Shown here: positions 54,499 to 62,504 of the stretch, piece after piece | Layout: each line of letters opens with the position of its first letter | How positions within the stretch are numbered: position 1 is the first letter of the stretch | Assembly: GCF_016745095.1 (NCBI RefSeq) | Contig: NZ_CP067087.1 | Location: 2,654,501 to 2,718,500, forward strand | Direction of reading: 5' to 3' | Origin: Croceicoccus sp. YJ47 | GTDB taxonomy: Bacteria > Pseudomonadota > Alphaproteobacteria > Sphingomonadales > Sphingomonadaceae | Length of the DNA stretch: 64,000 nucleotides | Made by a program: the position numbers and the translations under genes | Notes under the pieces: generated by a model | The model's input: only the letters and a program-made list of their open reading frames with translations | What the model was told of the DNA's origin: nothing | Databases searched by the model: none

Positions 54499-57033
54499 TC
54501 AATCCGTGAACGATTTCGTGAACAGGCGGTCCAGCCGGCTCGGTTTGACAGGCGCGCTGAACAGATAGCCTTGCAGATGGCTGGCGCCCAGCTTCGCGAG
54601 CAATTCGCGTTGACGCTGCGTCTCCACGCCTTCTGCCACGACCGACATCGACAATTGCCGGGCAAGCCCGACCACCGCGGTCACGATGGCCTTGGCCGCC
54701 TGCGAGCTTTCGATTTCGCGGATGAAGGATTTGTCGATCTTGACCGTATCGAAGCAGAACTTCTGAAAATAGCCGAGCGAGGAATAGCCGATTCCGAAAT
54801 CGTCGACCGATATGCGAATGCCCATGTCCTTCATCCGTTCGAGCTGGGCGAACGCTTCATCCGCGTTCTGCATCACGAGATTTTCGGTAATTTCAAGCTG
54901 CAGGCGGTTTGCCGGAAGGCCGGTCTGGTTCAACGTGTCGGCAATGATCTTCAAAAGCTTGCCGGAATAGAACTGCCGCGGCGACAGATTGACCGAAATT
55001 TTTATTCCGGCGGGCCAGCCCGTCGCATCGGCACAGGCACGCCGCAGGATATTCTCGCCCAGCTCGTCGATAAGGCCGCAATCCTCGGCGATGGAGATGA
55101 ACAGATCGGCCGGGATCGGGCCGCGTTCCATGTCGGTCCACCGGGCGAGCGCCTCCACGCCGACGACGGCGCCGGTGTGCACCTCGACGATCGGTTGATA
55201 GACGGTTTCGATGCGGTCGTCCGCGATCGCGTTGCGTAATTTGGTTTCGAGGCGAAGGCGATCGCGTTGCGCGGTGTCCATGGCGTCGTCGAAAAAACAC
55301 GGCTCGCCGCGACCGTCGAGCTTTGCCCGGTACATGGCGAGGTCGGCATTCTGACGCAGGATTTCGATCGTGTTGCCGTCATCGGGATAGACGACGATGC
55401 CGACCGACATGTTGAGATAGGCGGTTATCGCGTCGATCTGGCACGGCGTTTCGAAATCTTCGAACAGGCGCCGGGACAACGTTCGCGCGCGCGTCCGCAG
55501 GTTGCGACCGGTCAGCAGGCAGGTGAATTCGTCCCCGCCGACGCGTGCGACGCTCATCCCATCGTCGGCCATGGCGAGCAATCGCTCGCCGACATGTTCG
55601 AGCACCCTGTCGCCAATGGCGTGGCCGAACTGGTCATTGACCGCCTTGAACCTGTCGATGTCGATGGACAGCATGGCAAAGGGCGCGTGATTGCCGACCA
55701 GTTCCTCGACCTGTTCAAGGAAGCTCGCCCGGTTGATCAGCCCGGTCAGGCTGTCGAAGCGCGCCAGCCTCCACCGTTCGGCTTCCGACTGCCGCATCGC
55801 GGTGAGATCCTCGGACAGGCCGAGCAGATACTGACCCGGTCGGTCCGGGCCGTCGATGAGCACGCGGGTGGTCCGGATGTTGACGACGGAGCCATCGTCG
55901 CGCTCGAACGCGCTTTCGCTGCACTCGGGATTGCCGCTCCTGATCGCGCGCAGATCGTTCTGCCTGAAGGTCGGGCCACGCTCGGGGAACAATTCGCTGT
56001 CCTCCTTGCCCAGCATCGTGTCGGCGGGACGACCGATGAGATTTTCGGCTTTCTTGTTGAGCAACAGATATTGCCGCGTCTCCGCGTCCTTAACGAACAG
56101 CATCAGCGGAAGGTTGGACACCACCGCGTCGAGGAAGCGCTTGCTCGCCAGGCGGTCGGCCTGCAGCGCCTTGCGCTCCGAAATATCGCGGACGATCGCG
56201 GCGAAACCGCCTTGTGCCGCGTCACCCCACGGGGCAAGGGACAGCTCCACCGGAAAGACCGAGCCATCGCTCCGGCGCGCCTCCAACTCCACGAACCTGC
56301 CGACGAGCCGGGTCGGCCCACCCTTCGCCGCCCGCTCGAACCGGGCCTGATGCCCGGCGCGCAAATCTTCGGGTATGATGCGCGTCACGTTCTTGCCGAG
56401 CGCCTCTTGTGCGGACCAGCCGAACAGCTTCGCCGCCGCGTCGTTCCAGTAGACGATTTCGGCCTTCCGGTTCGCGGCGAGCACGGCGTCGGGCGTCGAC
56501 GTCACCACCTTGGCCGCGATATCCGCCTCGCGCCGCGATTTGCGCGCTTCGATCAATTCGCTCACGATGGCGGCGAAATGGTGGAGAAGTTCGAACTTGT
56601 CCGCGTCGAAATCGTCCCGCGGACGCCCGTCGATCACGCACAGGCTGCCCACGCAATGGCCCGAGCGAAGATAAAGCGGCGCGCCGGCATAGAATCGGAT
56701 ATGCGGCGCCCCGGTCACGAGCGGATTTTTCACGAAGCGCGCGTCGCGATGCGTGTCGCGCACGACCATGCCCTTGCGATGGGCGACGACGTGATCGCAA
56801 AACGCGACCTCGCGCGGGGTTTCCTTCAACGCGATATTATGGCGCGCCTTGAACCATTGCCGATCCTTGTCGATGAGGCTGACCGCGGCGCTGTGCACGC
56901 CGAATATGGAAGCGGTGAGCCGTGTGACGGCGTCGAACTCTTCCTCCTCCGTCGAATCCAGAATGGCGAGTTCGGCAAGAGCGGTAAGCCGTTCTTTCTC
57001 GTTCAGCGCGAAGGGATGGAGAGCTTGCAACAC
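54499..57033 (-). CDS. GAF-PAS-PAS-GGDEF-EAL cyclic-di-GMP protein
   Basis: Cytosolic multidomain sensor. GAF domain (residues ~25-160, with VAFCDHVVAHRKGMVVRDT), two PAS domains (~175-290 and ~300-415), GGDEF (~420-585) and EAL (~600-840). Cyclase motif RVGGDEFTCLL with DIDRFKAVNDQFGHAIGD; no RxxD site. EAL motif GVEALARW with NLSPRQF, EITENLV, DDFGIGYSS, VKIDKSF and AEGVETQ, so the phosphodiesterase should work. Length 844 aa. It starts at GTG 57033 (or TTG 57030). Divergent from the RTX nuclease gene across a 224-base gap. Confidence 0.9.
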   Translation of the reverse strand: MLQALHPFALNEKERLTALAELAILDSTEEEEFDAVTRLTASIFGVHSAAVSLIDKDRQWFKARHNIALKETPREVAFCDHVVAHRKGMVVRDTHRDARFVKNPLVTGAPHIRFYAGAPLYLRSGHCVGSLCVIDGRPRDDFDADKFELLHHFAAIVSELIEARKSRREADIAAKVVTSTPDAVLAANRKAEIVYWNDAAAKLFGWSAQEALGKNVTRIIPEDLRAGHQARFERAAKGGPTRLVGRFVELEARRSDGSVFPVELSLAPWGDAAQGGFAAIVRDISERKALQADRLASKRFLDAVVSNLPLMLFVKDAETRQYLLLNKKAENLIGRPADTMLGKEDSELFPERGPTFRQNDLRAIRSGNPECSESAFERDDGSVVNIRTTRVLIDGPDRPGQYLLGLSEDLTAMRQSEAERWRLARFDSLTGLINRASFLEQVEELVGNHAPFAMLSIDIDRFKAVNDQFGHAIGDRVLEHVGERLLAMADDGMSVARVGGDEFTCLLTGRNLRTRARTLSRRLFEDFETPCQIDAITAYLNMSVGIVVYPDDGNTIEILRQNADLAMYRAKLDGRGEPCFFDDAMDTAQRDRLRLETKLRNAIADDRIETVYQPIVEVHTGAVVGVEALARWTDMERGPIPADLFISIAEDCGLIDELGENILRRACADATGWPAGIKISVNLSPRQFYSGKLLKIIADTLNQTGLPANRLQLEITENLVMQNADEAFAQLERMKDMGIRISVDDFGIGYSSLGYFQKFCFDTVKIDKSFIREIESSQAAKAIVTAVVGLARQLSMSVVAEGVETQRQRELLAKLGASHLQGYLFSAPVKPSRLDRLFTKSFTD

Positions 57034-57164
57034 CCCGCTGCGCTAGCGGCGTATGGCTTAACGTCTGGTATACGCAGGCTCCGTCAAAACTGCGCAGGGT
57101 TCGGCTCGCATCCCCGTCATGTGTCACGGCCACGCGAATGCGGCTTGCCCCGTGCTGCTGGTTT

Positions 57165-57186
57165 GCGTCATAAATCTGTCTTAACA
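57165..57186 (+). promoter_or_regulatory. Pho box (PhoB binding site) upstream of the nuclease gene
   Basis: Two tandem 11-base repeats, GCGTCATAAAT (57165-57175) and CTGTCTTAACA (57176-57186), closely match the PhoB consensus CTGTCAT-A-A-A-T repeated. It lies 72 bases upstream of the nuclease start, in the right place to be an activator site covering -35. It implies induction by phosphate starvation. Confidence 0.6.
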
Positions 57187-57257
57187 TCGGCTTACCGCAT
57201 TTCGGCATCGGATCGGCCTTCCCGCCGTCCGCATCGTTTTCCAAGAGGGTCACGGAT

Positions 57258-60200
57258 ATGGTTGCGAACACGTCAGCGCGCGTCTTTTTCAACGAAATTC
57301 ACTACGACAATGCAGGCAGCGACATCGGGGAATTCATCGAGATCGCCAATCTCGATTCCGTCGACCTGACGGGGTGGAGCGTGATTCTCTACAACGGATC
57401 GAACGGGGCGCCCTACGGCACCATCGCGCTTTCGGGGAGCGAGAGCTTCACCACGGTGAACCTGCCGGTCAACGGGCTTCAGAATGGCGCGCCCGACGGG
57501 ATGGCGCTTGTGGATGCGGGCGGCGCGGTGGTCATGTTCCTGTCCTACGAAGGCAGCTTTACCGCCGTGGGCGGCGCGGCCGATGGGATGCAGAGCACCG
57601 ACATCGGGGTCGCCGAGGATGGCACCACGCCGGTCGGCTACTCGCTCCAATTGTCGGGCACGGGCACGAGCTATGGCGATTTCACCTGGACCGGTGCGGC
57701 ACCGGGCACCTCGGGCGAGGCGAATGCCGGGCAGAGTTTCGCGCAGGACGAGAGCGCGCCCACGGTGTTCTTCAACGAATTCCATTACGACAACGCGGGC
57801 GGCGATGTCGGTGAGGCCATCGAGATCGCGGGCAGTGCAGGCACCGATCTTACCGGCTGGTCCATCGCGCTTTACAACGGCAATGGCGGCGGGGTTTACA
57901 ACACCATCGCGCTGTCGGGCACCATCGCGGATGAGGATGACGGGTTCGGCACGATCGCCTTTGCCGCCACGGGTCTGCAGAACGGCGCGCCCGACGGCTT
58001 CGCGCTTGTCTCTCCCGATGGCACGGTGGTGCAGTTCCTGTCGTACGAAGGCACGTTGACGGCGACGGACGGCCCCGCGGCCGGCATGACCAGCGTCGAT
58101 GTCGGTGTCGAGGAAGCAGGCAGCCCGGAGGGATTGTCCCTGCAATTGTCGGGCACGGGGTCGAGCTATGACGACTTTACCTGGACCGGGCCTGTGGACG
58201 ACAGCTTTGGCACCGTGAACGGCGGGCAGGATTTCGTCGCGCCCAATCCGGCCTACAGCCTCTATGTCGACGATGCCTCCCTCGTCGAAGGGGACAGCGG
58301 CACGCGCGATCTCACCTTTACCGTGCGCCGCACCGGCGGCAGCGATGGCGAGATTACCGTCGATTATGCCGTCGTGCTGGGCGATGATGCGCAATCGGCG
58401 GATGCGGCCGATATTGCCGGGCCGCTTTCGGGCACGGTCACCTTCGCCGATGGGCAGACGAGCGCCACGATCACCGTAGCGGTCGTTGGCGATACGGTTG
58501 CGGAGCCGACCGAAACCTTTGCCCTCACGCTTAACGACGCGACGGGCGGCGCCGATATTCGCGGCGGCACCGCCACCGGTACGATCGAGAATGACGATTT
58601 GCTCAACCTCCGCATCGGGGAGATCCAGGGCGAAGGCCATCGCTCAATCTACGAAGGCAGCGAGGTCGAAACGGGCGGCATCGTCACCGCCGTCGCATCG
58701 AACGGTTTCTATATGCAGGATCCGGACGGGGACGGGAACGCCGCCACCTCGGACGCCATTTTCGTCTTTACCCGCACGGCCCCTGCTGTTGCAGCGGGCG
58801 ATGCGGTGCGGGTATCGGGCACGGTCACCGAATTCCTGCCCGGCGGCGATGACAGCAGCCTCACCACGACCGAACTGATGGACGTGAACGTCACCGTCGA
58901 AAGCAGCGGCAATGCGCTGCCGCAGGCGGTCGTGATCGGGCCCGATGGCATTTCCCCGCCGACCGAAATCATCGACGACGACGGGATGACGACCTACGAT
59001 CCGCAGAGCGACGGCATCGATTTCTGGGAAAGCATGGAGGCGATGCGGGTCACCGTGCAAAGCCCCGTCGCGGTCGACAGCACCAATCGTTTCGGCGAAA
59101 TCTGGACCGTGGCGAGCGACGGCGAGGGCACGCTCCCTGCCACCAATGTCGCGGAAAGCGGCCTTGTCACCGTGCGCGGCGGGGAAGGCGGTCTCGGCGT
59201 GTTCGACAGCGGGGCGGGGTCCGATTTCAATCCCGAGCGGATACAGATCGACGGCGGCTACACGCTTAACGGCGTGCGTTTCGATACGCCCGAGGTGGAC
59301 CCCGGCGCGCGCCTCGACGATGTGACGGGCATCATCGATTACAGCTTCGGCAATTTCGAATTGCGCCCGACCGAGGCGGTTACCGTCGCGGCTGAAGCCG
59401 GCAACACTAGAAACCTCGATCCTCGAAGGCACGGCGAATCAGTTCACCGTGGCCAATTACAACATCCTCAATTTCGACATCAACGAGGCGGACGGCGATA
59501 CCGATGTCGCCGATGGCCGGCTCGATGCGATTGCCTTCGACATTGGCGTGGCGATGAACGCCCCCGACATCGTCGTGCTCGAAGAGGTGCAGGACGACAG
59601 CGGTTCGGCCAATGACGGCACCGTCACGGCAAGCATGAATTTGCAGGCGATCGCCGATGCGATCTACACCGAAACGGGCATCGTCTACTCCGTGCTCGAC
59701 AATCCATTTGTCGAGGATGGGCAGACCGGCGGGCAGCCGGGCGGCAATATTCGCGTGGCTTTCCTTTATCGCGAGGACCGGGTCGATCTCGACGAAAGCT
59801 CGGTCTTTACCATCGACGACGATGCGTTCGCGCGCGTGCCCCTGGGCGCGACGTTCACCTTCAATGGCGAGGAGGTGACGGTTATCGGCAATCATTTCAC
59901 CTCGCTCATCGGGTCGGACACGACATTCTCCGCCAATCAGCCGCCGGAGATGGCGGGTGCGCTGCGCCGGGCGGAGCAGGCCGCCGCGCTCAACGCCTAT
60001 GTCGAGGGGGTTCTCGCCGAGGATCCCGATGCGAATGTCGTGGTCACAGGCGACTTCAACGATTTCCAGTTCGAGGAAACCCTGCAGATCGTCGCGGGGC
60101 AGCTCGACTACGCCGATGGCGTCATCACGGACGGCAGCGATGTCGAACTCGTCAACCTGACGTGGATGCTCGACCCGGCGGAGCGTTATTCCGCCCTGTT

Positions 60201-60933
60201 CGAAGGCAATGCGCAGCAGATCGACCATATCCTCGCGAGTGAAAACCTGCTCGGCGGGGCGGCGTTCGACATCGTGCATCGCAATATCCCCACCGCGTCG
60301 GGCGTGTCCGATCACGATCCGGTGCTGGCCCGGTTCAACCTGAGTGAACGCGTGCTCGACGGCGGAAATGGTGCCGACATGCTGACCGGGAATGGCGGCA
60401 ACGATGTCCTGTTTGGCGGGAATGGCAGCGATGTGCTCATCGCGCTTGGCGGGAACGACAGGCTGTACGGCGGCAATGGCTCGGACACGCTGCTGGGCGG
60501 TGCGGGCGATGACTGGCTCGAGGGTGGCAATGGCGCCGACGTGCTCGACGGCGGCGATGGCATGGACATGCTGATCGGTGGACGCGGGCCGGATGTGTTC
60601 GTGCTGCATGCCGATGGCACGGCGCAGGACGCCGACATCATTGCGGATTTCGGGAACGGCCCGGATGCGATTCTGATCGAAGGAATGGGCAGTGCACCGA
60701 TCGCATTCGTGCAGAACGGCGCGGATACCGAAATCTACGCCGGCGATACGCTGATCGGGACGGTTCTCGATGCGAAGGCGGGCGCGGTGGAGGATGCGAC
60801 GGCCGCGGCCCCAGTCGCGTCGTTCAACAGCGCATATGTCGGCGCCGAACCGGTCGCGGTGCCCGAAGCCGGCGATTGGCAGGCGGATTACCTCATCCCG
60901 ATGCATGCGGTGTCGCACGCCGATCTGGGCTGA
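57258..60933 (+). CDS. large secreted LTD/endonuclease-exonuclease-phosphatase nuclease with RTX repeats (interrupted by a frameshift)
   Basis: Extracellular nuclease of the ExeM/NucH kind, without a classical signal peptide and with a type I secretion-style C-terminus. Domains, numbered for the repaired 1224-residue protein: two lamin-tail domains (~9-150 and ~170-320), Calx-beta (~335-450), an OB-like nuclease-associated region (~455-705), an EEP catalytic domain (~730-1030, with VANYNILNFD, DIVVLEEVQD, VVTGDFNDF and SDHDPVLARF), and RTX nonapeptides (~1035-1114). At 59400-59401 (GG) the frame shifts by +1; dropping one G restores EAATLETSILEG. The upstream frame would end at 59615. Confidence 0.88.
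57282..58240 (+). repeat. tandem duplicated lamin-tail domains in the nuclease gene
   Basis: Two copies of about 470 bases, starting at 57282 and 57765. They share FFNE-HYDNAG, then GLQNGAPDG-AL, FLSYEG and SLQLSGTG. Conserved mainly at protein level, so an old duplication. Confidence 0.75.
60361..60600 (+). repeat. RTX nonapeptide calcium-binding repeats
   Basis: Eighty codons of GGxGxDxLx repeats (for example GGNGSDTLLGGAGDD) near the end of the nuclease. They fold on calcium outside the cell and mark substrates of type I secretion. No secretion ABC transporter is in the window. Confidence 0.85.
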
Positions 60934-60942
60934 TGCCGGCGC

Positions 60943-60972
60943 GGGGCGGGCCGTTTTCGCGCGGCCTGCCCC
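60943..60972 (+). terminator. stem-loop after the nuclease gene
   Basis: GGGGCGGGCCG (60943-60953) pairs with CGGCCTGCCCC (60962-60972) with one G-U pair. There is no strong T-run. Confidence 0.5.
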
Positions 60973-61117
60973 GACCGTCTTGCGTCGTCTTTCCAATGCG
61001 CTTGGGATCGACGTTGATCTAAATCCGGACCAATCTCTCACGGTTTTAGGGTCAAACACGTAACGCGAAAACGATTCCGATTCAGGGAATGCGTTTAAAA
61101 ATCTTCGTACCGGATCG

Positions 61118-61130
61118 GCACAATTTGTGC
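61118..61130. promoter_or_regulatory. 13-base palindrome upstream of the fimbrial genes
   Basis: GCACAA-T-TTGTGC, perfect arms around one base, 27 bases before the first gene of the chaperone-usher cluster. Possible operator or leader hairpin. Confidence 0.4.
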
Positions 61131-61156
61131 GCGCTCCCACTGCGAAGGATTAAGTC

Positions 61157-61678
61157 ATGTTCCTGCGTCTTGCCGTGGCTGCGGCCACCATCGTTCTTTA
61201 TTCCGGATCGCCCGCAACTGCACAAAGCTCGGCAACGGCGAATGGTTCCCTGACAATCGTGCAGCCGTTGACGATTACGAAGAATGCGGACCTTCGTTTC
61301 GGGAGCATCCTGCGCTCGACGACGAGTGACGGCACGGTGCAAGTCGATGTTTCGGGCCTGCGTTCGGTAAGCGGCGGGGTGGAAAGCATGGATGCGGGCG
61401 ACACGCCGCAGGCCGCCGCGTTCACCATCGCGGGGGAGGGCGGCCACGCCGTCTCCGTCACCATCCCCAGCAGCTTCGTCCTGTCGAACGGCTCCGAAAT
61501 GCTGACGGTTGCGACCGCACATAACCTTTCCGGTTCGCTCAGCGCGCAGACATTGAGCGGTAGCGCCGGTGCGGCGGGGCAGCTCGACGTGCGCGTCGGC
61601 GGGTCGGTCGCGGTCAGCACGGCAACGGTCGCCGGCCTGTATTCCGGCTCCTTCACCGTTTCGACCGCGTATAACTGA
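61157..61678 (+). CDS. DUF4402 secreted protein, putative pilin-like subunit
   Basis: Signal peptide (ends ATAQS, residue ~23) and an Ig-like DUF4402 domain (~30-173): LTIVQPLTITKNADLRFGSI near the start and YSGSFTVSTAYN at the end. The alternating hydrophobic end strand looks like a donor strand in fimbrial subunits. Length 173 aa. It lies one base before the chaperone gene and then an usher, so it is probably the main subunit of the surface fibre. An AAGGA site precedes the ATG. Confidence 0.8.
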   Translation: MFLRLAVAAATIVLYSGSPATAQSSATANGSLTIVQPLTITKNADLRFGSILRSTTSDGTVQVDVSGLRSVSGGVESMDAGDTPQAAAFTIAGEGGHAVSVTIPSSFVLSNGSEMLTVATAHNLSGSLSAQTLSGSAGAAGQLDVRVGGSVAVSTATVAGLYSGSFTVSTAYN

Positions 61679-61679
61679 G

Positions 61680-62504
61680 ATGCGAGGGGTGCGCGGCGCA
61701 TTGGGGGCGATGCTGTGCATTGCGATGGTGGCCGGAAGCCCGGTCGCGGCGCAATCCGGCAATGTCAGCCTGTCGCATCACAGGCTGGTCTTTGACGAGG
61801 GGACACGCACCGCGACGCTCTATATCGTGAACAGGGGCGATACGGCGGTGACCTATCGCGTCGACATGATCGAAATGGAAATGAACGCCGATGGGGCGAT
61901 AACCCCGCTCGGCGACCAGGTCCCCGACACATCGGCCAGTGCGTTCGTCGATTTCACGCCCAGGCGCATCGCGCTCGCCCCCCGGCAGAGCCAGGCCATC
62001 AAGGTCAGGGCGCGCGTCCCCGCGTCGCCGGGCGAACGGCGCAGCCATCTCGCCATCACCGCACAGCCGGCGGACGATGCCGGCTTCTCTCCCGCAGAGA
62101 TCGCCCGCGTCAACCCGAGCTCCATTTCCGTCCGGGTGTCCAGCCTGTTCAGTGTCAGCATCCCGATCATCCTGCGCACCGGGGTCGACGCGGCGGGAGT
62201 GACGATTGAATCGCTGCACATGGTTCGCGCCCGGCCGGAGGAGCGGCCGGTGCTTGCCTTCGATCTGGTGCGACAGGGGGATGGTTCGGTGTACGGCGAT
62301 GTCGAGATCGTTGCCGGTTCCGGCAAGAACCGCGAGGTGCTTGAATCCATTCGCGGCATCGCCGTCTATCCGGAAATCGCCCGCCGCTCGGTTCGCGTTT
62401 CACTTCCCGAAGATTCCGTGGGTCGCACCGTGCGCGTCGTCTATCGAAACCGGGAAAACGTCGCCGGCAACGAACTGGCCGCAACCGCGCTCAGCGTCCC
62501 GTGA
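61680..62504 (+). CDS. periplasmic pilus/fimbria assembly chaperone
   Basis: Two-domain Ig-like chaperone that gives a strand to subunits before they pass through the usher. Signal peptide (ends SPVAAQ, residue ~26), N-terminal domain (VSLSHHRLVFDEGTRTATL, RRIALAPRQSQAIKVRAR) and C-terminal domain with the basic subunit-binding residue in RPVLAFDLVRQ not confirmed. Length 274 aa. The ATG at 61680 follows the previous stop; its own TGA overlaps the GTG of the usher. Confidence 0.83.
   Translation: MRGVRGALGAMLCIAMVAGSPVAAQSGNVSLSHHRLVFDEGTRTATLYIVNRGDTAVTYRVDMIEMEMNADGAITPLGDQVPDTSASAFVDFTPRRIALAPRQSQAIKVRARVPASPGERRSHLAITAQPADDAGFSPAEIARVNPSSISVRVSSLFSVSIPIILRTGVDAAGVTIESLHMVRARPEERPVLAFDLVRQGDGSVYGDVEIVAGSGKNREVLESIRGIAVYPEIARRSVRVSLPEDSVGRTVRVVYRNRENVAGNELAATALSVP

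Noticed and set aside
57181-57197. CtrA-type site TTAA-N7-TTAC upstream of the nuclease
   Set aside because: The second half deviates and it overlaps the stronger Pho box match; single weak hit.
61117-61131. Sigma-54 (-24/-12) promoter before the fimbrial genes
   Set aside because: CGGCAC-N5-GTGC deviates at key positions, and the stretch is better explained as a perfect palindrome; no sigma-54 activator is near.
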